Assembly: GCF_000011305.1 (NCBI RefSeq)
Contig: NC_004369.1
Span: 2,232,001 to 2,296,000 of the forward strand
Length of the DNA: 64,000 bases
Source of the DNA: Corynebacterium efficiens YS-314
GTDB taxonomy: Bacteria > Actinomycetota > Actinomycetes > Mycobacteriales > Mycobacteriaceae
Direction of reading: 5' to 3'
Shown here: positions 18,246-26,902 of the stretch, in pieces
Position numbering within the stretch: position 1 is the first letter of the stretch
Layout of the letters: every line of letters starts with the position of its first letter
Translations under genes and position numbers: made by a program
The notes under the pieces: model-generated
Database searches by the model: none
Seen by the model: the letters and a program-made list of their open reading frames with translations, nothing else
What the model was told of the DNA's origin: nothing

Positions 18246-19137
18246 GCTCCGGGATGAGCTTGTCGACGCCCGGTTGTCTCCTCCCGCGCCCTCCCCTCCC
18301 CGGTACCGACGCCAGGTTGGCCAGCAGCAACGCCACCACCACCGCGACACCACCCGCCCACTGGACCGGTGACAACCGCTCATCGTTGAACACCACGCCG
18401 ATGAGGGTGGCCGTCAGCGGACTGAGGATGCCGAGCATGGCCACCTGAACCGGATCCAGCAGGGCGATCCCCCGGAACCAGATGCCGTAGGCAAACGCCC
18501 CGCCGATCAACCCCAGGTAGGCGTAGCCCCCGATGTTGGTGGCGGTGAGGTGATCGGGCAACCCCTCGATGAGTAGGAACGGGACCAGGAACAACCCGCC
18601 GATGGTCAGCTGCCAACCGGTGACCGCCAGACCCGGAACCCCCTCCGGGGTGCCGAACTTCTTCGCCAGGATGATGCCGAAGGCCATGCATAGACTGCCA
18701 CCCAGGCCGGTAAGCACACCCAGGGTGTTGAGCTGCACGCCGGGGCCCAACACCAGGGCCGCCACACCGATGATGGCCACCACCCCCGCGATCACCTGCA
18801 TCCCCTTCAACCGGGTGCCCAGGATCAGCGGAGCCAATCCGATGACCCACAGGGGCGCGGTGTTGGTGACCACCGCGGCCACCCCACCGGGCAGCAGGTA
18901 GGCCGTCCAGAACAGGAACCCGAAGAAGGCGCCGATATTGACCACACCGAGCACCGTCGCCTTCCACCACCACTGTCCCCGGGGCAGAACCCGGAACCAG
19001 GCCAGGATGATCAGGCCCGCGGGCAGCGCACGGAGCACACCCGCCAGGATCGGTCGGCCCGGTGGGAGGAACTCCGTGGTCACATAGTAGGTGGTGGCCC
19101 AGATGACAGGGGTGAGCGCTGTGATCAGGAGGTTCAT
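18202..19137 (-). CDS. EamA/DMT-family transporter (drug/metabolite exporter type)
   Basis: A 311-aa membrane protein with ten hydrophobic helices in two EamA halves; the motif TPVIWATTYYVTTEFLPPGRP in helix 1-2 and LTATLIGVVFNDERLSPVQWAGG in the last pair are family hallmarks. It probably exports a metabolite or amino acid. The ATG at 19137 has GGATGG upstream. The C-terminal 25 residues are disordered and overlap the end of the flavin oxidoreductase gene on the other strand. Confidence 0.88.
   Translation of the reverse strand: MNLLITALTPVIWATTYYVTTEFLPPGRPILAGVLRALPAGLIILAWFRVLPRGQWWWKATVLGVVNIGAFFGFLFWTAYLLPGGVAAVVTNTAPLWVIGLAPLILGTRLKGMQVIAGVVAIIGVAALVLGPGVQLNTLGVLTGLGGSLCMAFGIILAKKFGTPEGVPGLAVTGWQLTIGGLFLVPFLLIEGLPDHLTATNIGGYAYLGLIGGAFAYGIWFRGIALLDPVQVAMLGILSPLTATLIGVVFNDERLSPVQWAGGVAVVVALLLANLASVPGRGGRGRRQPGVDKLIPELTPGAEAPPRRSDR
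18258..18268 (+). repeat. GCTTGTCGACG 3'-end motif (exact)
   Basis: 12 nt after the LLM oxidoreductase stop, sense direction. It lies in the loop of a small CCGGG/CCCGG hairpin and also overlaps the coding tail of the convergent EamA gene. Confidence 0.75.
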
Positions 19138-19253
19138 GGGGAGCCATCCTAGTGACCCATACCGCTTCTGCATCCGGCCGGGGTATCGCGGGGTCCCTGT
19201 AGGAGGGCGGGAAAGAGCCGACAACGCCGGTGTTCTTGGCTAGGGTGGGCATC

Positions 19254-19598
19254 ATGTCCAGTGATCACCCCTATTCCCCCGCCAAGCGCGCCGGCAACCA
19301 CATCTACGTGTCCGGTGCCCTCTCCGTTGACCATGACTACCAGCCGGTGTCCGGGCGCAAGGAAGCTGTCGACGCAGCACTCGAGCGCATGCGTGAACGC
19401 CTCGCCACCGAGGGCGGTGAGTTGAGGGACGTGGTTAAGCTGACCTACTTCGTCACCGACATCACCCTCCGCGAGGAATGCAACGAGCAGTTCCGCGAGC
19501 ACTTCATGGACAACCGCCCGGCGCGCAGCTTCGTTGAGGCCTCGGCCCTGCCCTATGGCGCGAGCGTGGAGATCGACGCCATCGCGGTGGTCGAGTAG
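19254..19598 (+). CDS. RidA family protein (reactive imine deaminase type)
   Basis: A 114-aa protein with the YjgF/RidA fold: YSPAKRAGNHIYVSGALS near the start, VVKLTYFVTD in the middle and ARSFVEASALPYGASVEIDAIAV at the end. RidA proteins hydrolyse 2-aminoacrylate imines released by PLP enzymes such as threonine dehydratase. The Arg that binds the carboxylate corresponds to R in PARSFVE. Its neighbour is thrC, a related amino-acid context. It shares a bidirectional terminator with thrC. Confidence 0.9.
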   Translation: MSSDHPYSPAKRAGNHIYVSGALSVDHDYQPVSGRKEAVDAALERMRERLATEGGELRDVVKLTYFVTDITLREECNEQFREHFMDNRPARSFVEASALPYGASVEIDAIAVVE

Positions 19599-19604
19599 GA
19601 AACG

Positions 19605-19638
19605 CGACAGGCCGTGGGGAGTGATCCCCACGGCCTGT
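19605..19638. terminator. Bidirectional terminator between ridA-like gene and thrC
   Basis: GACAGGCCGTGGGGA / TCCCCACGGCCTGTC with a 4-nt loop between two convergent stops. Confidence 0.88.
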
Positions 19639-19666
19639 CCCATGTCGCCGTGTTCCGGGGCGTACG

Positions 19667-21112
19667 TTACTTCACGCTGGTGTTGGCGATCGAGTCCACG
19701 ATGAACTGCTTGACCACCTCGGCATCATTGGGCAGGTCCGACACCTTGTGCTCGGCATCCATGATGGCGGCGAAACGTTCCGGCATCTCCGGCTCCGCAC
19801 CGGTGGCCTCACGGATGATGTCCGCGAACTTCACCGGCAGGGCGGTTTCCAGGCAGATGATCGGGGTGGTGACCTCATCGCGCCATTGGCGTGCGACGTA
19901 CACACCGTCCGCGGTGTGGGGGTCGATGACCACGTCGAGGCGCGTCGCGATATCCCGGATGGTCTCCACACGGTTGGCATGGGTGGAACGACCCGAGGCG
20001 AACCCGTAGCGGTCGGCCGCCTCAAGGAACACCGGATCATCGGCCAGGGAGAAACCACCCTGTTTGACCTGGGTGCCGAACAGATCATTCACGCGGGCTG
20101 CGTCGCGACCCAGCAGGTCGAAGACGAATCGTTCGAAGTTGGAGGCGCGGGAGATGTCCATCGACGGGCTGGAGGTCTCGTGGGTGTCCTCCGAGCTGCG
20201 CACGCGGTACTCGCCGGTGCGGAAGAACTCATCCAGAACATCATTTTCGTTGGTGGCCACGATCAGGCGGTCGATCGGCAGCCCCATCTGACGGGCGATG
20301 TGACCGGCGCAGATATCACCGAAGTTACCGGTGGGAACCGAGAAGCTGACCTTCTGGTCGTTGCTGTCGGTCACCTTGATCCAGGAGGAGATGTAGTACA
20401 CCACCTGGGCCATGAGACGCGCCCAGTTGATGGAGTTGACCGCACCGATACGCTGTTCCCGCTTGAACTCCGCATCCGCGGAGACCGCCTTGACCACATC
20501 CTGGCAGTCATCGAAGACACCGTCCAGGGCGATGTTGAAGATGTTGGGGTCATCCAGACCGAACATCTGGGCCTGCTGGAACGGGGTCATGCGACCGGCC
20601 GGGGTGAGCATGAAGACACGGATACCCTCACGGCCACGCATGGCGTATTCGGCGGCGGAACCGGTGTCACCCGAGGTGGCACCGAGGATGTTGAGGGTCT
20701 CGCCGCGGCGGCGCAGCTCGTACTCAAACAGCTCACCCAGCAGCTGCATGGCCATATCCTTGAATGCAGCAGTGGGCCCCTCGGAGAGGTGGCCGATCCA
20801 CAACCCATCCTCCAGCTCCGTCACGGGAACGATCTCCTCGGAGGAGAACTTGGGATGGGTGTAGGCGCGCGCGGTCATGGCGCGGATGTCCTCGGCCGGG
20901 ATGTCATCGGCGAACAGGGCGATGACCTCGGCGGCCAGGGCTGCATAACCGTCAGTGGCGAGGATGCCACGCCACTCGGTCAGGGTGTCATCGGTGATCT
21001 GGGGATACTCCACCGGCAGGTAGAGTCCACCGTCCGGGGCGAGGCCACCGAGCAGGATATCGCTGAATCGGGCAGGGGTGCGGCTGGAATCACGCGTCGA
21101 AATGTAGTCCAC
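19667..21112 (-). CDS. thrC: Threonine synthase
   Basis: A 481-aa PLP enzyme converting O-phosphohomoserine to threonine. GPTAAFKDMAMQLLGELF carries the PLP lysine, ILGATSGDTGSAAEYAM the phosphate-binding region, and SVPTGNFGDICAGHIARQMG a further cofactor loop. The length equals that known for C. glutamicum ThrC. I chose the GTG start at 21112 (MDYISTRDSSRTPARFSD) from the family N-terminus. TAATCT about 12 nt upstream resembles a -10 box, so the mRNA may be nearly leaderless. Confidence 0.97.
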   Translation of the reverse strand: MDYISTRDSSRTPARFSDILLGGLAPDGGLYLPVEYPQITDDTLTEWRGILATDGYAALAAEVIALFADDIPAEDIRAMTARAYTHPKFSSEEIVPVTELEDGLWIGHLSEGPTAAFKDMAMQLLGELFEYELRRRGETLNILGATSGDTGSAAEYAMRGREGIRVFMLTPAGRMTPFQQAQMFGLDDPNIFNIALDGVFDDCQDVVKAVSADAEFKREQRIGAVNSINWARLMAQVVYYISSWIKVTDSNDQKVSFSVPTGNFGDICAGHIARQMGLPIDRLIVATNENDVLDEFFRTGEYRVRSSEDTHETSSPSMDISRASNFERFVFDLLGRDAARVNDLFGTQVKQGGFSLADDPVFLEAADRYGFASGRSTHANRVETIRDIATRLDVVIDPHTADGVYVARQWRDEVTTPIICLETALPVKFADIIREATGAEPEMPERFAAIMDAEHKVSDLPNDAEVVKQFIVDSIANTSVK

Positions 21113-21245
21113 GCAATACAGATTAGCCCAGGGGGTGGGATAAGACTCCCCCGGATGCCCATCATTTTCGGGATGCCGTGACTTTGACACCCCCAGAGCC
21201 TATAGTGTTCCCCATCACTTTCCGCTCTGTTTGAGGATGAATATC

Positions 21246-21470
21246 ATGACAGCATCGCACCGATCCATCGACGACAACCCGGCGGGTCTGGCACAGGGCA
21301 AGTCCGGCGGACTGGAGACCAGCGGATCCCTCCCCCTTCCGGAGCCTGCCCCGGTATCCAAGCACAATCTCTACGTTCTCATCGGCTGTACTATTCTGGC
21401 CACCCTCATGGTGATTTTCGGCCCCGAGATCTACACCTTCCTCTACCTCAACAACCCCTTCGGGTTCTAG
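21246..21470 (+). CDS. Small single-span membrane protein
   Basis: A 74-aa protein with a polar N-terminal 40 residues and one hydrophobic helix near the end (LYVLIGCTILATLMVIFG). GAGGA lies 8-9 nt before the ATG. Family unknown. It sits between thrC and an MFS gene and may be made with the latter. Confidence 0.65.
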   Translation: MTASHRSIDDNPAGLAQGKSGGLETSGSLPLPEPAPVSKHNLYVLIGCTILATLMVIFGPEIYTFLYLNNPFGF

Positions 21471-21568
21471 GGTCCGCCCGCGGTGACGGGCATGGGTCAC
21501 CCCGGGGAAGGACCACTCGACGCATCTAACGCGCCCTCGCCCCGGCCGGGGGCCTAGTGTTGTCAGTT

Positions 21569-22894
21569 GTGTCCAAGAACAATCAGGCACCCTCGCCGGA
21601 TCCGAGGGAGAAGATCACCGGACGCGCCCTGATCGTATGGGTGTCCGCGGTGCTGGTGTATGTCGCGGCCATCACCAGCCGCACCTCTTTCGGTGTGGCG
21701 GGTGTGGAGGCCATTGACCGGTTCCAGGTGGATGCCACCCGCATCGCGGTGTTCACCGCGGTGCAGGTGGGTGTGTACGCGGCGGCCCAGATACCGATGG
21801 GCATGCTCATCGACAAGTTCGGGCCACGCCGACTGCTGGCCATAGGCGCCCTGATCATGGGACTGGGGCAGATCATCCTCGGCCTCACCGATGTCTACTG
21901 GGTGGCCATCATCGCCCGCGTCCTCATCGGGGCAGGTGACGCCAGCATCTTCCTGTCGGTCATGCGCATCCTGCCGTTCTGGTTCCCGCTGCGCAAAACC
22001 CCCCTGTTCGGTCAGCTCACCACCGCACTCGGCCAGCTGGGGCAGGTGATCTCCGCCGTACCTTTCCTCGCCCTACTCGGCGCTCAGGGGTGGACCGTCT
22101 CCTTTGTCTCCCTCGGTTCCGCGGTGGCCCTGATCGCGCTGCTCGCCCTCGTGGCAGTGCGCGATGTGCCCGCACAACGGGCTCCCCGGGAGGGGACGAC
22201 ACCAGCGGATACCTCCAGCACGCCCGTGAAGCCGTCGATACGCACGGTGTTGCGCCTGATCGTGCGTAATCCCCTGTGCTGGCAGGGATTCTTCATCCAC
22301 TATCTGCTGATGCTCTGGCAGAACGTGTTCACCCTCATGTGGGGCGTTCCCCTGATGACCCTCGGCATGGGCCTGAATGCCGCGCAGGTGGGTGTCCTGC
22401 TGACCATCAACACACTGTGCGCTGTGGCGGCTGGTCCGGTCATCGGTATTGTCTCGGCTCGCCTCGGGCGTCGACGCGATGTGGTGGCGATCATCCTGGC
22501 ACTGGTCCCCGCCCTGGCCTGGTTTGTTTTCCTGTCCTCGGAACAGCCACGCGGGTGGTGGGCCATCGTGATCATCAACGTCATCCTCGGCGCCACCACG
22601 CCCGTCTCCAGCTACGGATTCGACACCATCCGCGAACAGCTGGACCGTACCGTGCTCGCCGCCGGCACCGGGCTGGCCAACATGGGTGGCTTCGTCGCCT
22701 CCATGGCGGCAGCCCAGCTGGTCGGCGTGCTTCTCGACGTCGTGGACACCGACGGTGGTTACGACTGGTCCGACTTCCGTATCGCCTACATCGCGGTGTT
22801 CATCATCTGGGCCATCGGCATGGCGGGATTCCTCATCGCCCGGCTCAAGGGTGGACCCGGTAGGCGGATGATCACCCAGCTGCGCACTCGTTAA
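21569..22894 (+). CDS. MFS transporter
   Basis: A 441-aa major facilitator with twelve hydrophobic helices. The A-motif-like loop GMLIDKFGPRRLLAIGA follows helix 2, and GIVSARLGRRRDVV marks the second half. The substrate is unknown. I chose the GTG at 21569; TAGTGT just upstream may be a -10 box of a leaderless mRNA. A TTG at 21557 is in frame. Confidence 0.88.
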   Translation: MSKNNQAPSPDPREKITGRALIVWVSAVLVYVAAITSRTSFGVAGVEAIDRFQVDATRIAVFTAVQVGVYAAAQIPMGMLIDKFGPRRLLAIGALIMGLGQIILGLTDVYWVAIIARVLIGAGDASIFLSVMRILPFWFPLRKTPLFGQLTTALGQLGQVISAVPFLALLGAQGWTVSFVSLGSAVALIALLALVAVRDVPAQRAPREGTTPADTSSTPVKPSIRTVLRLIVRNPLCWQGFFIHYLLMLWQNVFTLMWGVPLMTLGMGLNAAQVGVLLTINTLCAVAAGPVIGIVSARLGRRRDVVAIILALVPALAWFVFLSSEQPRGWWAIVIINVILGATTPVSSYGFDTIREQLDRTVLAAGTGLANMGGFVASMAAAQLVGVLLDVVDTDGGYDWSDFRIAYIAVFIIWAIGMAGFLIARLKGGPGRRMITQLRTR

Positions 22895-22929
22895 GCCCCG
22901 TTGAGCACAGGGCACGAGCGACGGTGGGA

Positions 22930-22940
22930 CGTCGACAAGC
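22930..22940 (-). repeat. GCTTGTCGACG 3'-end motif (exact)
   Basis: 19 nt after the stop of the minus-strand collagen-tail gene and in its sense direction. Confidence 0.75.
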
Positions 22941-22959
22941 CCCCGAGGCCCTCGTCGTG

Positions 22960-23490
22960 TTAGTAGCGACCCCGTGGGCCGCGTGGGCCGCGTGGTCCCC
23001 GTGGCCCGAACGGGCCGAAGGGTCCAAGTGGTCCGAAGGGACCTGCAGGTCCCCCGAACCCACCACGGAAATCACCGTATCCCCGGTTATCCCGGCCGTT
23101 CATGAAACCCTGGACGAACTTGTTCACAGCCTCACCGATGTCGTTGAGCACATCCTCTGCCGAGGACTCCTCCCTGCGTGCCCCACGGGTGCGATACTGG
23201 CCACGGTCGTCGAAATCGCCGAGGTCCTCGGCATCGATGACATCATCGACATACAGGGGCCCCTCACGATCCTCCGTGGAATCCAGATCGGCGACGTCCT
23301 CCATCCCGTCATCGAAGGTCATGAACAAATCATCAGGCTGCAGATCGCCGTCGAATTCGATGGTGAGGACGGTGCCCTCGAAGGTGAGTTTCTCATCGGG
23401 ATCCACACCGAGCTGGTGTGCATAACCGATAACGGCCGCCATCTCGGCGAAGGTGGCATCGGAGAGATCGATGGAGAGTTTGATAGCCAT
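22960..23490 (-). CDS. Hypothetical protein with collagen-like Gly-Pro-rich tail
   Basis: A 176-aa protein. Residues 1-80 are an acidic folded part (MAIKLSIDLSDATFAEMAAV...), a charged linker follows, and residues 135-176 are a low-complexity tail of GGFGGPAGPFGPLGPFGPFGP type ending in GPRGPRGPRGPRGRY. No signal peptide, so the tail is cytoplasmic unless exported otherwise. AGGAT lies before the ATG at 23490. The tail resembles collagen G-x-y triplets and may oligomerise or phase-separate. Family unknown. Confidence 0.7.
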   Translation of the reverse strand: MAIKLSIDLSDATFAEMAAVIGYAHQLGVDPDEKLTFEGTVLTIEFDGDLQPDDLFMTFDDGMEDVADLDSTEDREGPLYVDDVIDAEDLGDFDDRGQYRTRGARREESSAEDVLNDIGEAVNKFVQGFMNGRDNRGYGDFRGGFGGPAGPFGPLGPFGPFGPRGPRGPRGPRGRY

Positions 23491-23713
23491 GGCAATATCC
23501 TGTCCGTAGTGGTCAATTGTGGTATCGGCTGCTGGTACTGACTCCGACACTACGGGCGCCCGGGCACCCTGTAAACCACTTAAGGGCAAAGATCAGGGAA
23601 CTCCCCGAGCACCCTCGACGTGGGAGAACGTCAGCACGGCTTCACCGATGCCATGGTGGGGGGTGTCCTACGGAATCATCACCCCCCATTATCAGTCCAC
23701 AGGAAGCGTGGCG

Positions 23714-26700
23714 TCATAGTTCACGGCGGGCCTCGACTGAATCCAGACCCCAGAACACCTCCTCCACCACCTGTCGACTCTTGCGGGTGACCTTGAGATA
23801 GTGGTCCAGATATTCCTGGTATTCATCCGGATCCCATCCAGCCGCGCCGGCAACCTGAGCCAGGTGACGCCCCGGCGGTGGCAACTGGTCTGCTCTCTTG
23901 CCCTTGACCAGCACCAGGGCATTACGGGCGGCGGTGGCGGTCAGCCAGGCCTCCCGCAGGGTCTGCGCCTGCAGTGGATTGATGATCCCCTTCTCCTCCA
24001 CCACCTCAAGGACCTCAAGGGTGGAGGTGTTGTGCAGTTCAGGATGCTCGTGGGCGTGGAGCATGGTGAGCAGCTGGACAGTCCACTCGATATCGGCCAG
24101 GGCACCCCGCCCCAGTTTGGTATGGGTGTTGCGGTCCGCACCGCGGGGCAGACGCTCGTTATCCACACGCGCCTTCATCCGACGCACCTCACGGATCTGG
24201 GCATCGGAGGCCCCACCAGCCGGGTATCGGAATTTGTCGATGGTCTCCAGAAAACGGGTACCCAATTCCCGGTCACCCGCCACCCAGGAGGCCCGGAGCA
24301 GCGCCTGGACCTCCCAAGTCTCTCCCCATTTGGCGTAGTAGTTCTCATAGGATTCAATCGTGCGCACCACCGCACCGGAACGCCCCTCGGGTCGCAGCCC
24401 CAGATCGACCTCCAGGGGTGGATCACCGGAGGGTTTGGCCAGACGGGACCTCATGGATTCACAGACGGAGATCGCCCAGGCGATCGCCTCATTCTCATCC
24501 ACTCCAGGGGCCGGTTCCGCGACGAACATGACATCGGCATCCGAACCGTATCCCAGTTCCGCCCCTCCCAGGCGCCCCATGCCGATGACGGAGATCGCTG
24601 CCAGCGGCTCATCTGGTTTCGCCGGATCGGCTGTCGCCGCGCGGATCTCTGCTTCCAGAGCGGCATCCAGAACCGCATCCCACACCAGGGAGAGGCTGTG
24701 GCACACCTCCTGGACGGTGAGCAGATTGAGTAGATCGGCCGAAGCCACCCGCGCCAGTTCCTGTCGTCGAAGTGACCTGGCTGCCTGGATCGCACGGTCG
24801 GGATCATCATGACGGGCGACGGTGGCCTTGAGCGCCTTACACACCCGATCCGGGGCTGTCTCCAACAGCTTCGGCCCGGTGGTGCCGTCACCGAGTTCCG
24901 ACACGAAATCGGGCGTGGCGATGATGAGTTCGGAGGTGTAGGGGGAGGTGCCGAGGATCCGCATGAGACGCTGACCCACCACACCCTCGTCGCGGAGCAT
25001 CCGCAGGAACCAGCTGCGGTCATAGGCTGCATCGGAGAGTTTACGGTAGTTGAGCAGACCCGCATCCGGATCTGCCGTCTGGGACAGCCACTCCATGAGA
25101 GTGGGCAGGAGCATCGCCTGGATCTTGGCCTTACGGCTGGTGCCCGAGGCCAGGGCGGTGAGGTGCTCATAGGCCCGGACGGGGTGCTGGTAACCCAGCG
25201 CACCCAGCTGCAGCTTCGCGGCTTCCTGCGACAACTTCATCGCGTCGACACTGAGATTGACCACGGAATTGAGCAGAGGGCGGTAGAACAGCTGACTGTG
25301 CAGCGACTGGATCTGCAGACGGACCCTGCGCAGGTGGTGTTCCATGGCTCGGGCGGAGCTCTGTCCACCCGAACCCGTGAAACCGGAGGCACGGGCCAGC
25401 CACCGCATGTTCATGCGGTCCTCCACCTTGGGCATGGTGTGGGTCCGCTTGACCCGCTCCAGCTGGAGACGATGCTCCAGCAGTCGCAGGAATTCATAGG
25501 ACTCGATGAGGTTGTGTCCGTCCTCCCGGCCGATATACCCCTGGTCGACCAGCACCTGCAATGCCTCCACGGTGGAGCGCACGCGGAGCGTTTCATCGTA
25601 ACGGCCGTGCACCATCTGCAGCAGCTGGACGGCGAACTCAACATCCCGCAACCCGCCGCGACCAAGCTTGAGTTCACGGTCGCGCAGTTCCTCGGGCACG
25701 TTCTCCAGGACACGCCTGCGCATGGCCTGGATGTCATCGACGAAGGAGTCCCGTTGGCTGGCGGTCCACACCATGGGGCCGATCGCATCGAGATACGCCT
25801 GCCCCAGGTCCATGTCACCGGTCATGGGGCGGGCCTTGAGCAGTGCCTGGAATTCCCAGGTCTCCGCCCACCGCTTGTAGTAGGCGATATGCGACTCCAG
25901 GGTGCGCACCAGAGCACCACTCTTGCCCTCCGGACGCAGGGCGGCATCCACCTCGAAGAATGAGCTGCAACCGGTGCGGATGAACTCCGCAGCCAACCGG
26001 GTCGACCTGCTGTGGGCGGGTTCGGCGATGAAGATGACATCCACATCGGAGATGTAGTTGAGTTCCTGGGCGCCGCACTTGCCCATGGCCATGACGGATA
26101 GTCGGGCGTCGACAGGCTTCTGTCCGTACACACCGGTGACCGCGACCGCCAGGGCGGCGGTGAGGGCGGCATCCGCCAGGTTGCTGAGACGACGGGTGAC
26201 CGTGGTGAATTCGACCCTGGGCTGGGATCTGCGACGGGCATCGTTGGGGTAGGTGCCGGCGAGGTCAAGGGCTGCCAGGCGCATCATGAGGGTGCGGTAG
26301 GTAAACCGCAGCGCCCGTTCAGCGTCCACCCCGGTCAGCGTGGCCCGGTAGGTACCCGGCGTGGTGAGATCCTCCGTGGCGGTGTTGGCGACCTGCCGCT
26401 CCTCCCCCTCATCATCAACCGGTACTACCTCGGCGGGGGTCGCCCCGACCGATTCGAGCATCGCGGTGAACATCTCCGCCCGTGTCGGAGCCTCCTCAGT
26501 GAGCAGTTCCCACAGATGGGTGTTGGCCACCAGGTGATCCCCCATCGCGCTCGACCCACCGAGCAGGGCGAGAAGACGCACCCGGAAGGCTTCATCGGCA
26601 CGGATCCGCTGGTCGAGTTCCTCCCGTGCCTGGGGGGATTGGGATTCCAACGTCTGGTACATCCGCACCAGCTGATTGAGGGCGACATCGGGGTCACCCG

Positions 26701-26866
26701 CTCCAGACAACGCCCACATCAGCGGGATCGACTCCACATTGCGCCAACCCAGCCATTCCAGATCTGCCCGGGCGTTGGTGGATTTCAACGACAGCGCACC
26801 CGTGGTGGGCAGGGGATCACGGACGAAGCCCATCACCTTACGGGTGTGGATCAACGGATCAGTCAT
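23714..26866 (-). CDS. glnE: Bifunctional glutamine synthetase adenylyl transferase / adenylyl-removing enzyme
   Basis: A 1050-aa protein with two nucleotidyltransferase domains. The first holds MAMGKCGAQELNYISDVDVIF (about residue 268), the second IGMGRLGGAELGYGSDADVMF (about residue 768); each has the paired Asp of the active site. The N-terminal domain removes AMP and the C-terminal one adds AMP to the GlnA tyrosine. GAAGGAGGGG precedes the ATG. glnA2 lies 36 nt upstream on the same strand, so the two are an operon. Confidence 0.97.
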   Translation of the reverse strand: MTDPLIHTRKVMGFVRDPLPTTGALSLKSTNARADLEWLGWRNVESIPLMWALSGAGDPDVALNQLVRMYQTLESQSPQAREELDQRIRADEAFRVRLLALLGGSSAMGDHLVANTHLWELLTEEAPTRAEMFTAMLESVGATPAEVVPVDDEGEERQVANTATEDLTTPGTYRATLTGVDAERALRFTYRTLMMRLAALDLAGTYPNDARRRSQPRVEFTTVTRRLSNLADAALTAALAVAVTGVYGQKPVDARLSVMAMGKCGAQELNYISDVDVIFIAEPAHSRSTRLAAEFIRTGCSSFFEVDAALRPEGKSGALVRTLESHIAYYKRWAETWEFQALLKARPMTGDMDLGQAYLDAIGPMVWTASQRDSFVDDIQAMRRRVLENVPEELRDRELKLGRGGLRDVEFAVQLLQMVHGRYDETLRVRSTVEALQVLVDQGYIGREDGHNLIESYEFLRLLEHRLQLERVKRTHTMPKVEDRMNMRWLARASGFTGSGGQSSARAMEHHLRRVRLQIQSLHSQLFYRPLLNSVVNLSVDAMKLSQEAAKLQLGALGYQHPVRAYEHLTALASGTSRKAKIQAMLLPTLMEWLSQTADPDAGLLNYRKLSDAAYDRSWFLRMLRDEGVVGQRLMRILGTSPYTSELIIATPDFVSELGDGTTGPKLLETAPDRVCKALKATVARHDDPDRAIQAARSLRRQELARVASADLLNLLTVQEVCHSLSLVWDAVLDAALEAEIRAATADPAKPDEPLAAISVIGMGRLGGAELGYGSDADVMFVAEPAPGVDENEAIAWAISVCESMRSRLAKPSGDPPLEVDLGLRPEGRSGAVVRTIESYENYYAKWGETWEVQALLRASWVAGDRELGTRFLETIDKFRYPAGGASDAQIREVRRMKARVDNERLPRGADRNTHTKLGRGALADIEWTVQLLTMLHAHEHPELHNTSTLEVLEVVEEKGIINPLQAQTLREAWLTATAARNALVLVKGKRADQLPPPGRHLAQVAGAAGWDPDEYQEYLDHYLKVTRKSRQVVEEVFWGLDSVEARREL

Positions 26867-26902
26867 GGGAAGCTACCCCTCCTTCAACGGGTGCCGGTGG
26901 AT

